DNA from: Cerasicoccus maritimus
GTDB taxonomy: Bacteria > Verrucomicrobiota > Verrucomicrobiia > Opitutales > Cerasicoccaceae
Direction: 5' to 3'
NCBI GenBank assembly: GCA_031296935.1
Contig: JAVDPD010000001.1
Location: 1-64,000 of the forward strand
DNA: 64,000 nt
The notes below the pieces were generated by a model that was not told the DNA's origin, searched no databases, and was given only the letters and a program-made list of their open reading frames with translations. How positions within the stretch are numbered: the first letter of the stretch is position 1; the number at the start of each line of letters is the position of its first letter. The translations under genes and the position numbers were made by a program. This document shows positions 9,956 to 19,338 of this stretch, one piece after another.

Positions 9956-12204
9956 GATGGTTTGGCGTTGGATTCAGGGGCGTTGCCCTGATCGTCTTCG
10001 GTTTTAAATCGGGCGATGCCGCCATTGACGGCAGTGACCGCTAAATTGAGTTTGCCCGCGGCGCCCTGGAAGCCCTCCAGCGCAACCTTGGTTTGTTGCG
10101 CGGCGGCATTAAGTGAGGCGATGGCGTCGGAAATTTGCTCAGCGCCCTGGGTCTGCGCTTCCATGCCTTCCTGTACGGATTCGAAGCGTGGCGTGAGCGC
10201 CTCGACTTCGATGATGATGTTTTCCATCTGCCCGCTGAGGCGGTTGACGGTTTCCACGCCGGTGCGGACGGCTTCGTTAAACTTGTCCATCTCCATGACG
10301 CCGGCATTCACGCTGGATTGCATCTCCTTGACCATTTGCTCGATGTCGAGCGTGGCCACGGCCGTCTGGTCAGCCAGGCGGCGGATCTCCCGCGCGACAA
10401 CGGCAAATCCGAGGCCAAACTCGCCCGCCTTTTCGGCCTCGATGGCCGCATTGAGCGAGAGCAGATTGGTCTGGTCGGCGACCTTGGCGATCGTAGTGAC
10501 GACGTTGTTGATGTTGTTGGCCTTCTCGGCGATGATCGACAACTTGCCCGAGACCGACTGCGTGGCCACGGAGAGATCTGTGACGCCGTCGCGCATGCCG
10601 TCGAGGTGGCTGCGGCCTTCGCCGGCGACTTCCGCAGTTTGGCGGGCGCTGGTCGTGGCCTTTTTCATGGTCTGCGTGAGCTCGACCGAAGTGGTGGAAA
10701 TTTCCCGCACGGCGGCCGCGATCTGTGTGCTGGAGGAACTGAAGTCTTGCGCGGCGCTGACCTGCTGTTGGGCGTTGGTATTGATATCTTCGGCAGAGCT
10801 GGTCAGCTGGCCAGAGGCACCCTTCATTTCAACGACGAGTTGCTGGAGGTTGCCAATCATACGCTGGATTGCCCGAAAGAGATCGCCGGTTTCATCACGG
10901 GCCTTGGACAGGTCGCGTCGGCTTTGGCAGCAATCGTTCATTTCCTGCTGGGCGTCGGCCAGTTCGCCGTCGGCCACGTGTCGGGCAATGCTGGTGAGGA
11001 ATGAGATGGGCCGGGCAATGATGCCGCCCATCCAAGTGGCCATGAAGAAGATAAAAATGAGCAGGACGATTGCTCCAAAGAGTGTCGCGAAAAATATCTC
11101 GTCGAAGACTTTGGCGATCTGCTTATGCGGCTCTGAGAAGTCCTCGGCGAGCGCGGTAACGCCGAGCACCCAGTCCCACGGTTTGAAGTAAACATATTTG
11201 ATCTCGAGCTTGTGTTCCTTGCCCTGAACGTCCTCCCACATGACGGATTTGGAGCCGGTGGCACCGCTGCGTTGCTCCGCCTTGGCAAGCGCGTCTTCGC
11301 GGATCTGTTCGAAGAAGCGCTGACCCTTGGCGTCGATGATGTCATTAATATTTTTGCCATGAGGGAAGGCTTCGCCAGTTAAAATAAACTCGCCAGCGCG
11401 GGCCTGGTCTTTGCCATACATGACCCAGCTGTAACCGTTGGGACCGATCTCGGCGTCGTAAATGGCTTTCTTGAGCGAGGCGGCTTCATCGCGGCGGACG
11501 CCCACATAAAGCATGCCGACGACGTAGCCGCTGTCATCAAAAATCGGGCGGTAAGCGGTGAGATACCAGCGGTTGACGACGTAGGCCGGGCCTTCGTAAA
11601 CGGCGCGCTCGTTGACGACGCGGTGGATGACGGGGTTGGGCTCGCCGTCGGTGTTGATGGCCGGGATGTAGGTGCCCACAGCGCGGTGGGCGTTGGCGTT
11701 TTCCACATTGGTCGCCACGCGGAGCATGTCGCCCTCGGCGTTGATGCGCTGGAAGATCGTGCAGGTGCCGCCCACGAGGTCCTTCACTTGATCCACGACG
11801 GGGGAGGGCTCGGAAAAACTGGTGTTGGGTGTGATCGGAGTATCGCCGACGAACATCTGCGGCAGGCCGACCGCCTTGGTTTCCTGCGTGTATTGGTTGG
11901 TGGCCTGCCAAATGATTTTCTCGTCGCCAAAGTGGAGGCCGCCATTGTCCTCGAGGACGAAATCTGCGACGCCGAGCGTGCGGTTTACCTGAAGCTGGAT
12001 GAGGTTATTCGCCACGCGACACAGGCCGTAAATATCTATGACGGCGTGGTTCAGGTTGTTGCTGATGATCGCGTCGATTTCGGCCTCGATGGTGCGCGTG
12101 CTCTTCTTATCCTGCGCAGCAATAAGGATAGCCAGGCCTAGCACTGGCAAGAGGGCCGAAAAGATCGCCAGACCCGCAACCTTTTGTCGCAAAAGTAGCT
12201 TCAT
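9952..12204 (-). CDS. Methyl-accepting chemotaxis protein with Cache_3/Cache_2-type sensor
   Basis: First gene of the chemosensory operon, 750 aa. TM1 lies near residues 8-28, then a periplasmic region with the Cache segment [22 protein letters not shown], a second TM near 380-400 ([20 protein letters not shown]), HAMP and the signalling domain with [21 protein letters not shown] at the tip. The signalling half closely resembles the next receptor, whereas the sensor halves differ, so the pair probably reports different cues to one kinase. The ATG at 12204 (MKLLLRQKV) is preferred over a TTG ten codons upstream. No strong ribosome binding site is visible for either. Confidence 0.92.
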   Translation of the reverse strand: MKLLLRQKVAGLAIFSALLPVLGLAILIAAQDKKSTRTIEAEIDAIISNNLNHAVIDIYGLCRVANNLIQLQVNRTLGVADFVLEDNGGLHFGDEKIIWQATNQYTQETKAVGLPQMFVGDTPITPNTSFSEPSPVVDQVKDLVGGTCTIFQRINAEGDMLRVATNVENANAHRAVGTYIPAINTDGEPNPVIHRVVNERAVYEGPAYVVNRWYLTAYRPIFDDSGYVVGMLYVGVRRDEAASLKKAIYDAEIGPNGYSWVMYGKDQARAGEFILTGEAFPHGKNINDIIDAKGQRFFEQIREDALAKAEQRSGATGSKSVMWEDVQGKEHKLEIKYVYFKPWDWVLGVTALAEDFSEPHKQIAKVFDEIFFATLFGAIVLLIFIFFMATWMGGIIARPISFLTSIARHVADGELADAQQEMNDCCQSRRDLSKARDETGDLFRAIQRMIGNLQQLVVEMKGASGQLTSSAEDINTNAQQQVSAAQDFSSSSTQIAAAVREISTTSVELTQTMKKATTSARQTAEVAGEGRSHLDGMRDGVTDLSVATQSVSGKLSIIAEKANNINNVVTTIAKVADQTNLLSLNAAIEAEKAGEFGLGFAVVAREIRRLADQTAVATLDIEQMVKEMQSSVNAGVMEMDKFNEAVRTGVETVNRLSGQMENIIIEVEALTPRFESVQEGMEAQTQGAEQISDAIASLNAAAQQTKVALEGFQGAAGKLNLAVTAVNGGIARFKTEDDQGNAPESNAKPS

Positions 12205-12308
12205 CAAATAGTGAGATGGTAAAGTGACCGCCAATCCTGAGGCTCTTGCAAACTATTGGCAAGGCGAGAGTTGGGGAGAACTGGACGGCTTGGAGATGCC
12301 TATCGAGA

Positions 12309-12857
12309 CTAGTGCGTGAGCAAATCGCCGCCAATGAGCTTCATTGTAATGGGGCGGGTTTTGGCGGAGAACGGACGTCCATCGGATCGTCGTACGCCAT
12401 GAAGGGGGAATTGAATCGTTACCTCATCGCCAAGGTGCTTGAGCCAAGACTCCGGTGGGTAAAAAGTCAGGAGTCCTATACTGTCCATCTGTGGAACGAT
12501 TTTGTAGCCGCATTCGCTTTCGTTGTTCTCGGTCCAAGTGCTGGCCGTGAGTAGGATGAATTGCTGGGGGTCTGGAAATTCGGGATAGGCGGTGGTTGGC
12601 TTTTCTCCCTCGAAATCATAGCTGAAACTTTGTTCGCCTACCTGAAGGAATAAGTCATCAGCGTAAAAATTAACTAGTGTGATAGTAAAATGAGGCCTAC
12701 CCAATTCGTCGCGTCTCAATTCGAACTCTGGACCATTCATGATGTGCAATCCCTTCACGGGCTTCTCTTGCTCATAGCACAGCGGCATTTCAATTGGCTC
12801 GGCCTGAAGACTAATGTTGAGGAGGAGGATTAATGTTATCGGGGCTAGGAAGCGCAT
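12309..12857 (-). CDS. Hypothetical secreted protein
   Basis: Protein of 182 aa with a clear Sec signal peptide (MRFLAPITLILLLNISLQAEP, cleavage expected after about residue 19) and no recognised domain. The mature part is rich in aromatic and acidic residues and holds two cysteines that could pair. It lies upstream of the receptor operon on the same strand with a gap of about 100 bp, so co-transcription with the chemosensory genes is possible but not shown. Function unknown; periplasmic or outer-membrane location inferred. Confidence 0.7.
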   Translation of the reverse strand: MRFLAPITLILLLNISLQAEPIEMPLCYEQEKPVKGLHIMNGPEFELRRDELGRPHFTITLVNFYADDLFLQVGEQSFSYDFEGEKPTTAYPEFPDPQQFILLTASTWTENNESECGYKIVPQMDSIGLLTFYPPESWLKHLGDEVTIQFPLHGVRRSDGRPFSAKTRPITMKLIGGDLLTH

Positions 12858-12975
12858 GGTCTATGATGATACGTATTAGAGTGACCGGGGGCGGTATGCA
12901 AGTTTGCAGGCTCAAGTAAGTCATCACTGCGCGCTTGCGTGCGTCTTAAAAATGGGCACTTTAGGCGCTTTCCCC

Positions 12976-14103
12976 ATGAAATACTCAGATCTAGTTCGTC
13001 CAGACGTGCTCAAACAGCCAGTTTATGAGCCGGGCAGACCCATTGAAGACGTGGCACGAGAGTTCGGCCTCGAAGCAGCGTCGATCCTCAAGCTCGCGTC
13101 GAATGAAAATCCGCTGGGTCCATCACCAATGGGCATGGAGGCTGCGGAAAAAGCCTTGCGCGAAGCCCATCTCTACCCAGATGGCGGGTGTTGGAGGCTG
13201 CGCGAGGCGCTGTCCACGAAGTTTGATTTGGCGACCGACCAATTTATCATCACCAACGGTTCCAATGAGTTTGTGACGCTGCTTTGCCAGGCTTTTTGCG
13301 GGCCAGGTGATGAAGCCGTGATGGGCGCGCAGAGCTTTATTGCGTTCAAGATCGGTGTGCTGCTGGCGGGCGCGAAGCCTGTCGAAGTCCCGATGCCCGA
13401 TATGCGGCACGACCTCGACGCGATGCTGGCGGCGGTTAACGACAAGACGAAGCTCGTTTACATCCCGTGCCCGAACAACCCCACTGGCGATTGCCTGACC
13501 CAGGAAGCGCTGGAGGCGTTTGTCGACCAGCTGCCGGACCACGTGATCTTCTGCTTTGATGAAGCTTACGCCGAATATTCCGACGACGCGCCGGACCTGC
13601 GTCCGCTCATTGCCAAGGGCAAGAAAGTCGTCTGCTGCCGCACGTTTTCCAAGATCTACGGCTTGGCCGCATTCCGCATTGGTTATGCTTACGGGGATGC
13701 CGAGCTGATCTCGCTGATCAATCGCCTGCGCGCGCCATTTAACGTGAATGCGATTGCCCAGGCCGCCGCGACGGCCGCGCTGAGAGACCACGATCACGTG
13801 GCCCGCGCCAAGCAGGTCAACGACGCCGGACTGAAGCAGCTAGTAGCAGGATTTGAGGCGCTGGGCTTGGAATACCGCGCTGAAGGTGGGAATTTCGTGT
13901 TGTTAAAGGTTGAAAATCCGGGGCAAATATTCGAAACCTTGCAGCAGGAAGGAATTATTGTTCGTCCGTTGAAACCATATCTGCTAACTCAACACATCCG
14001 GATAACTGTCGGCACGGAGACGCAAAACGCGCGTCTGCTAACGTGTTTGCAGGCTGTTCTAGAGGGGGAAGAATCGGGCGACTCCGCGAGTGAGCGCCCA
14101 TAG
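12976..14103 (+). CDS. hisC: Histidinol-phosphate aminotransferase
   Basis: PLP-dependent fold-type I aminotransferase of 375 aa converting imidazole-acetol phosphate and glutamate to histidinol phosphate. Family features visible are KLASNENPLGPSP near the N-terminus, YIPCPNNPTGD, FDEAYAEYS, and the Lys in RTFSKIYGLAAFRIGYAYG that would bind PLP. The ATG at 12976 (MKYSDLVRP) is chosen because homology begins there, although the frame is open 24 codons further upstream. The stop lies 2 bp before the next gene, so the two are probably co-transcribed. Related aromatic aminotransferases share the fold, but the motifs favour HisC. Confidence 0.92.
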   Translation: MKYSDLVRPDVLKQPVYEPGRPIEDVAREFGLEAASILKLASNENPLGPSPMGMEAAEKALREAHLYPDGGCWRLREALSTKFDLATDQFIITNGSNEFVTLLCQAFCGPGDEAVMGAQSFIAFKIGVLLAGAKPVEVPMPDMRHDLDAMLAAVNDKTKLVYIPCPNNPTGDCLTQEALEAFVDQLPDHVIFCFDEAYAEYSDDAPDLRPLIAKGKKVVCCRTFSKIYGLAAFRIGYAYGDAELISLINRLRAPFNVNAIAQAAATAALRDHDHVARAKQVNDAGLKQLVAGFEALGLEYRAEGGNFVLLKVENPGQIFETLQQEGIIVRPLKPYLLTQHIRITVGTETQNARLLTCLQAVLEGEESGDSASERP

Positions 14104-14105
14104 AG

Positions 14106-15419
14106 GTGAAGACGACTTTAACGGAATTTCTCGCTCTTGGCGGCGGCTTGATTTGCCTGCTGTTTGTCAACGCATTGCTGGTCGCATGTGAGATCAGCCT
14201 CATCAAGCTGCGTTATGCGGACCCGGATGAGTTCGACCTTGAGCAACTGCGTTCGCGCAAACGCGTAGCCTACTTGCTGAACCAGACGGACTGGGCGGCT
14301 CCGGTCATGCGCTTTGGCATCATGGCTGTCACGGTGGCGCTCGGCCTCGTGCTGTTCCCGATGATCGGCTTTGCGATGCAGGAGATCACGTATTTCCAGG
14401 GGCAGCCTGGGGCGTCGATTAAAGCGATCATTGCATTCCTTGTGGCCGCGTCGGTGGTCAGCGTGTGCGGGTATTTGATCCCGCGCGCTTTCGCGCTTTC
14501 CAATCCGATGGGCGCGCTGCGGATGTCGTCCTGGTTCGTGATTGGCGCGGTGGCAGTCGTGCTACCCTGGTTCAAACTGCTGCGCGCAGTGGCCCGCCGC
14601 ATCGTGACGCTGATGGGCTTCAACTTCGAGCACGACTTCAACGTGTTGGACTTCGAGGTGCAGATCCGCGCCCTCGCCGAAGACGAAGAACCGCCGTCGG
14701 CCTACCAGCGCAAGCTCCTCCGCAACAGCCTGCGTCTGCGTGACCTGGAGGTGTCCGACGTCATCTTGCCGCGCAATCAAGTGCAGCTGTTTTCGCTCGA
14801 TAACTCACTGAATGAAAACCTCGCGCTCGCCCGCGAGACCGGGCACACGCGTTTCCCGCTTTGCGATGGCGACCTCGACCGCTGCGTTGGCCTGATCCAC
14901 ATCAAGGACATCTTCCGTTTCCCTGGCGACTTAAAGACCGTTAATCTCCGCAACATCGTCCGCAAGATCGAGCGCTTTAGTGCGGATACCAAGCTCGAAG
15001 AAGCACTCCAGCGCATGCTCGCGCAAAAGATTCACATGGCCCTCGTGAGCGATGAGTTTGGTGGTGCCCTTGGTGTGGTGACGCTGGAGACTATTTTGGA
15101 AGAACTCGTGGGCGACATCGAAGACGAGTTTGATATCCCCGAGACGGATGACTTCACCCAGACCGGCCCGGACGAATACCTCGTCGACGGCCTCATGGCG
15201 ATTCACGATCTCGAAGAAGAGCTCGATGTGCAGATCGACACGGACGACGTTTCTACCGTCGGCGGTCTCATTACGAATGAACTGGGCCGCATCGCGGAAA
15301 CCAACGAGACGCTCACGCTCGACGAATACGGCTTGGAAATCACCGTGAAGGAAGTCGACGAGCGCCGCGTGCTCTCGGCCGCCGTAAAGAAAATCCCCGT
15401 CGTGGAAGACGAGGATTGA
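14106..15419 (+). CDS. CNNM/CorC-HlyC family membrane protein with CBS domains
   Basis: Membrane protein of 437 aa of the family of putative Mg2+/Co2+ efflux transporters. The N-terminal DUF21/CNNM part has three to four TM helices (about 8-30, 60-90, 100-125, 140-160). It is followed by tandem CBS domains (about 200-330; DVILPRNQVQLFSLD, GLIHIKDIFRFPG, VSDEFGGALGVVTLETILE) and a C-terminal CorC_HlyC domain (about 345-430). The GTG start at 14106 follows the hisC stop by 2 bp. Immediately after the stop lies a hairpin-rich segment that may end the transcript. Confidence 0.92.
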   Translation: MKTTLTEFLALGGGLICLLFVNALLVACEISLIKLRYADPDEFDLEQLRSRKRVAYLLNQTDWAAPVMRFGIMAVTVALGLVLFPMIGFAMQEITYFQGQPGASIKAIIAFLVAASVVSVCGYLIPRAFALSNPMGALRMSSWFVIGAVAVVLPWFKLLRAVARRIVTLMGFNFEHDFNVLDFEVQIRALAEDEEPPSAYQRKLLRNSLRLRDLEVSDVILPRNQVQLFSLDNSLNENLALARETGHTRFPLCDGDLDRCVGLIHIKDIFRFPGDLKTVNLRNIVRKIERFSADTKLEEALQRMLAQKIHMALVSDEFGGALGVVTLETILEELVGDIEDEFDIPETDDFTQTGPDEYLVDGLMAIHDLEEELDVQIDTDDVSTVGGLITNELGRIAETNETLTLDEYGLEITVKEVDERRVLSAAVKKIPVVEDED

Positions 15420-15425
15420 TTTAAA

Positions 15426-15517
15426 CTTTGCATCGCAAAGTAAGAGCCCGCGAAATCACGCTTTGTATCGCAAAGTTAGTTTGCTAACTCGGCGAACGTC
15501 GCGCTCCTTCGCGGGCG
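15426..15517. repeat. Hairpin cluster downstream of the CNNM gene
   Basis: ACTTTGC-ATC-GCAAAGT forms a perfect hairpin at 15426-15442, followed by CTTTG-TATCG-CAAAG at 15462-15476 and AGTTAG-TTTG-CTAACT at 15475-15490. The inner hairpins are bracketed by GCCCGCGAA (15447-15455) and its complement TTCGCGGGC (15509-15517). No long T-run follows, so it is not a standard terminator. It begins 6 nt after the stop codon. It belongs to the short-hairpin family seen elsewhere in the window. Confidence 0.7.
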
Positions 15518-15539
15518 ATGACTATACTCTACACCTGAA

Positions 15540-16664
15540 TTAATTGCTGCCCTGTGCAGCGCCCATCTGGTTGACCATCTGGTCCACATCGAGCAGCGGC
15601 ACGGCGAGCGTGGAGATCGTCATGTCGCCAAGGTTCAGGTTGCCGATGGCTTCCAGGGCGACGAGGTTCTTGCCTCCGCTGCCTTGGACGGCTGCAGCGC
15701 GCAGACGTTCGCCTTCGGCTTGGGCTTCGCGCTCAAGTAGCATGCCTTTGGCGAGTAACTCTTGGGCGTAGAGATCGGCATCGGCTTGAGTGCGCGCGAC
15801 CGTTACTTCGGCCTCGGCGCGAATGGTGGCGACTTCCTTGTCGGTCTCGGCTTTGAGGCGTAGCTGCTCGGCCTTTTTCTCTTCTTCAATCACGCGAACC
15901 ATGGCTTCGGTCTCGGCGATGATTTTATTCGTCTCGCCTTTCTTTTCTTCGGCAATGGCGCGGGATTTATTGAGCTCCACATCCTGGTCGGCGAGCTTCT
16001 TATCGAGGATTTTGCGCTCGTAAGATTTATCAAAGGAGATGTCGCGGACAAGCAATGCAATGAGCTCAATGTGATTGCGGTCGAGTTCTTCCTGTAGGGC
16101 GACTTCCACGCTCTCGGTTTTTTCGCGGCGCACATCGGGCAGGTAAAACTCTTCCGTGCGCATGGTGCCGAAGACGTTGCGCAGCGTGTTTTGCACTTGG
16201 TCACGGACAATGCCCTTGTAGCGCATTTCGGTGTTAAAGGCCTTGTAAAGCTCATGCACTTCCCCTGGCTTGGGGCGATACTTCACCGTTACGTCGAGTT
16301 GGATCGTATAGCCGTCCTTCAGCTTGAGCTCGATGCGCTCTGGGCCGTCGGGCGGAAGCGTAGAGCTGCTCAGACGAAACAGCGAGTAGCGCACGCGCTG
16401 TTCCTGGCGCTCCTCCTGGGTAGTGAACTCGGTGGTCTGCACAGTGGAGTCGAAGACGTTCCAATTGTCGAGCATGGGCAGGTTGCGGTGCCAGCCGGCA
16501 CCGTAGTCCACCGGCTGCACGCCCTTCTTGCCGAGCACGGCGTATTGCTGCGTGCGCACGCCGACTTCGCCCGGCTCGAGTTTGATCATAAACAAGGCGA
16601 ACAACACGAACACCCCGAGCATGGCGATGATCACGCCGACTGATCCGATTTTGATGAATTTCAT
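15540..16664 (-). CDS. SPFH/band-7 domain membrane protein
   Basis: Membrane-anchored SPFH (stomatin/prohibitin/flotillin/HflK) protein of 374 aa. One N-terminal TM helix (about residues 8-28) precedes a band-7 domain (about 30-240) and a charged, Ala/Glu-rich coiled coil (about 220-330), a layout that usually oligomerises into membrane rings. It belongs to the same minus-strand group as a second SPFH protein (17162-18298), but a GxxExxY cassette lies between them. Specific role unknown; HflK/HflC-like or raft-organising functions are possible. Confidence 0.88.
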   Translation of the reverse strand: MKFIKIGSVGVIIAMLGVFVLFALFMIKLEPGEVGVRTQQYAVLGKKGVQPVDYGAGWHRNLPMLDNWNVFDSTVQTTEFTTQEERQEQRVRYSLFRLSSSTLPPDGPERIELKLKDGYTIQLDVTVKYRPKPGEVHELYKAFNTEMRYKGIVRDQVQNTLRNVFGTMRTEEFYLPDVRREKTESVEVALQEELDRNHIELIALLVRDISFDKSYERKILDKKLADQDVELNKSRAIAEEKKGETNKIIAETEAMVRVIEEEKKAEQLRLKAETDKEVATIRAEAEVTVARTQADADLYAQELLAKGMLLEREAQAEGERLRAAAVQGSGGKNLVALEAIGNLNLGDMTISTLAVPLLDVDQMVNQMGAAQGSN

Positions 16665-16690
16665 GATAAAAAGATGGTTGGGAATTTTGG

Positions 16691-17155
16691 GTTAACTACG
16701 AATGGCGCGAATGAGCGCGAATCCGTGAGGATGAATCATTAACAAAGCGCTCGTACTCTAATTTTTCCGACTGCCCGAAGTTGACGAGGAGGCCTAAAGT
16801 ATAGCCGGTCGCTTTTAAGTAATTCAGAATTTGGGCGCGGTGTTCATCGGCCAGTGTTTTGGCTGCTTTGATTTCTATAATGATTTTTTCAAAGCATACA
16901 AAGTCGGCTTCATAGTGCTGTGTTAGTGACTGACCGCGGAAGGCTAATCTTAGTTTTTGCTTTGCGGTAAAGGGAATTCCGAGTCGTTCGAACTCTATTG
17001 TCAGACACTCCTGATAGACACTTTCCAGGAAACCGCTTCCCATTTCGTTGTGCACATTGAAACACGCGCCAACGATTTGGTAGCTTTCGTCTTTTAGTTC
17101 TATTGATTTCGTCGCCATAGATTCGCGCCCATTCGAGCCATTCGTAGTTTAAAAA
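16691..17155. mobile_element. Palindromic-arm cassette carrying a GxxExxY gene
   Basis: The GxxExxY gene lies between two inverted arms. The left arm, 16691-16724, starts GTTAACTACGAATGGCG. The right arm, 17120-17153, reads as its complement with few changes (…CATTCGTAGTTTAAA). Each arm is a 9-10 nt periodic series of CGAAT units. The last eight codons and the stop of the gene are supplied by the left arm. The element ends about 6 nt from the stop of the SPFH gene at 17162 and separates two SPFH genes of one operon. An arm-only relative is at 60599-60712. Confidence 0.7.
16696..17118 (-). CDS. GxxExxY protein (PD-(D/E)XK nuclease-like)
   Basis: Small protein of 140 aa with the defining motif GFLESVY (residues 29-35) and a nuclease-like core in which Asp72 (EADF) is followed by EIK (82-84), the spacing expected of a PD-(D/E)XK fold. 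Family function is not established. The last residues (after about 131) are encoded by the inverted arm of the cassette and look like non-conserved read-through. It sits between two SPFH genes on the same strand. I infer a role in mobility or maintenance of its flanking repeats, from the arrangement only. Confidence 0.85.
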   Translation of the reverse strand: MATKSIELKDESYQIVGACFNVHNEMGSGFLESVYQECLTIEFERLGIPFTAKQKLRLAFRGQSLTQHYEADFVCFEKIIIEIKAAKTLADEHRAQILNYLKATGYTLGLLVNFGQSEKLEYERFVNDSSSRIRAHSRHS

Positions 17156-17161
17156 CACGTA

Positions 17162-18298
17162 TTACTGGTTTTTATCCTTCTTGGCCTTGGTTGCGGCGGC
17201 GGCTTCATCCACGGTGGCGAAGCGTTCGGTTTCGCCGCTGATGGTGAAAGGCTGGCCGGTTAGGCTCATGCCTTGCAGGCGTTCAGCGTAGGCCATCTTG
17301 ACGAGGTTGCGGCCGCCTTCGCCTTCCAGCGCATTGGCCATGACTTCGGTTGCCTGCGCCTGAGCTTTACCCTGCGCGAGGATTGCCTTGGCGTTTTGCT
17401 CCTGCGTGTAGAACTTCGCATCGGCACCACGCTCGGTTTCGATGGCGTAAGCTTCGGCGCCTTTGATGGCCTTGTTGGCTTCGGCTTCTGCTTGCACGAT
17501 CAGCTGGCGCATTTGGCCCTCGAAAGTGGCGATAAGCACGTCCTTCTTCTTCGTGGCTTCCACGGTGCGGAAGATTTGATTTTGCTTCGCGGCGTTGGCT
17601 TTGGACATCTGTTCTTCCACTTCCTGGTCCGCGAGTTTCTTCGAGCGAATCTTCTCTTCGTACTCCGAGTGGAAGCGGAACTTCTCTGCAATGACGCGGG
17701 TGACTTCGAGGCCGAATGGCTTGAGCAGCTCGTTCATTTCCTGTTCGGTCTTGAGCGCTTTTTCATTACGTACGGAGGCGTCGTAAAACTGCTCTGTGGT
17801 CATCTCGCCAAAGACGGTGCGGCTGACGGAGCGTGCGTAGTCGCGCACCCACTTGACTTTATAGGCGTCACCGAGGCCGCTGGTTTCAACGACTTCTTCG
17901 ATCTTGTCGCGACGGATTTGGTAGTTGATCGTCAGGTCGAGGAAGACGTCGCTGCCGTCGATGGTTTTAATGCGCAGGTCGTCGCGGGTGTCGCGCGCGC
18001 CGCGGGTGGCGTCGGCCGTCATCTCCAGTCGCTGCACGGTGGTGTCGAGCAGGAAGAAGCTGTTGAGAAAGCCGTTGTAGATGTAGGTGCCGGACTCGGG
18101 GATGACGGTGATGCCGCCGGTGAGGTTGTTAACCTTCACGCCGATTTCTGTGCCGCCGACTTTATCGACGCGCACGGTGAAGAGCAGCGCGATGGCGACC
18201 ATGAATATCGCCACGAGCACAAGGATGATCGTGCCGCTAAAGTGCCGCAGGACGCTAGGCCGGCGCTGGCGCAGTGGAGGTGGTGTTTGGTAGGACAT
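17162..18298 (-). CDS. SPFH/band-7 domain membrane protein
   Basis: Second SPFH protein of the group, 378 aa. A basic, Pro-rich N-terminus precedes one TM helix (about residues 22-45, [17 protein letters not shown]). It is followed by a band-7 domain (about 50-240) and an Ala/Gln/Lys-rich coiled coil (about 225-330), then a tail ending in Lys-rich residues. The ATG at 18298 (MSYQTPPP) is preferred: an open extension to 18469 would overlap the upstream gene and is low in family-like sequence. It is 22 bp after the 18321-19232 gene, so the two are likely an operon. Probably partners with the 15540-16664 protein in a hetero-oligomer. Confidence 0.88.
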   Translation of the reverse strand: MSYQTPPPLRQRRPSVLRHFSGTIILVLVAIFMVAIALLFTVRVDKVGGTEIGVKVNNLTGGITVIPESGTYIYNGFLNSFFLLDTTVQRLEMTADATRGARDTRDDLRIKTIDGSDVFLDLTINYQIRRDKIEEVVETSGLGDAYKVKWVRDYARSVSRTVFGEMTTEQFYDASVRNEKALKTEQEMNELLKPFGLEVTRVIAEKFRFHSEYEEKIRSKKLADQEVEEQMSKANAAKQNQIFRTVEATKKKDVLIATFEGQMRQLIVQAEAEANKAIKGAEAYAIETERGADAKFYTQEQNAKAILAQGKAQAQATEVMANALEGEGGRNLVKMAYAERLQGMSLTGQPFTISGETERFATVDEAAAATKAKKDKNQ

Positions 18299-18320
18299 AG
18301 CTTGGTTGGGTTTATTGAAA

Positions 18321-19232
18321 TTACGCGAGCTGCTTCGGCTCGATGACTTCCTGTGCCGTGAGAATTTTCCAGGTCGCGGCGGCGGCAATGCCGATGCCCA
18401 GCAACAAGAGGAAAAAGAAGTGAATGCGCAGAATAAAAGCTGCGGCGAGGCTGCCCAGCGCAATGGCAATCCAGGCCAGGAGCATCTTCATGATCTTGAC
18501 TTCGAATTCGTCGCGTCGCGATGAAGGGTAACGGCGGATGGCTTCGTCGTTAGCGTGGTAGGCTTCGGCCGAGTATTGGATTTGTGGGAAGCGATAGCTG
18601 TATTGGCCGCCGGTTTCCTCCAGCACACAATACTTGGCCTTGGCCAGATACTTGAGCTTGTTTTTGACTTGGCCCAAGGTGAGGCGCGAGTGCCCGGCGA
18701 CTTCCGCGAGGCGCACTGGGCCGTTGACCCCGGCGGTTACGTAAAGCAGCTCATGCTGCCACACGGCATTGGCCGGCCAGGCGTCGACTTGGGCGCGGTC
18801 GCGGATTTCGGCTTCGAGCCGCTTGCGTGTTTCGGGCGAGAAAATGGCGTCGGCATCGTTGAGCTCTTCGCCGGTGTAAATGTCTTTGCCGCCGATGGGC
18901 TCATCACTTTTTTCGCCAATCAGTTCGAAGAACTCATAAACGTTCAGGCCGTCGATACCGCCATGAAAAACGACTTGGCGGTCGACCATGCCGTCCATCA
19001 CTTCGGTGACCATTTCCAGGGAAACGGGCAGGTAGGTGAGGACTTCGTTGGCGGTCACCCAGCCGCTGTTGCGGGCGGCAAGACGCTCGGCAAGGTTCTC
19101 CACGATGGCGGTGAGGAGTGGCATGGTTTTGGCGATTGAGCCTAGGCCCTCGCCATCGTCCCGCAAGCGTGGAGTCTCGATATTAGCATTCAGCATTTGA
19201 GCCAAACAGGTCTTAATAAGCAGTGTGTTCAT
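18321..19232 (-). CDS. Hypothetical protein: putative winged-helix region plus C-terminal membrane hairpin
   Basis: Protein of 303 aa of unknown function. Residues about 55-100 and 160-205 look like helical DNA-binding-type or winged-helix modules ([42 protein letters not shown]), an impression from helix pattern only. Two closely spaced TM helices follow near the C-terminus (about 248-290, [18 protein letters not shown] and [17 protein letters not shown]). It starts the SPFH gene group, 22 bp before the first SPFH gene, so it may be a membrane-attached partner of those proteins. Not assigned to a named family. Confidence 0.7.
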   Translation of the reverse strand: MNTLLIKTCLAQMLNANIETPRLRDDGEGLGSIAKTMPLLTAIVENLAERLAARNSGWVTANEVLTYLPVSLEMVTEVMDGMVDRQVVFHGGIDGLNVYEFFELIGEKSDEPIGGKDIYTGEELNDADAIFSPETRKRLEAEIRDRAQVDAWPANAVWQHELLYVTAGVNGPVRLAEVAGHSRLTLGQVKNKLKYLAKAKYCVLEETGGQYSYRFPQIQYSAEAYHANDEAIRRYPSSRRDEFEVKIMKMLLAWIAIALGSLAAAFILRIHFFFLLLLGIGIAAAATWKILTAQEVIEPKQLA

Positions 19233-19338
19233 TGGATTATCTCCAAAGACAGCTTACTCTTGCGGGCCATGCCGCGCCATTACAAGCGGAGGCGTTGATT
19301 ATAATGAACGTAATCTCTGCCTAATGACTCTAACTATT

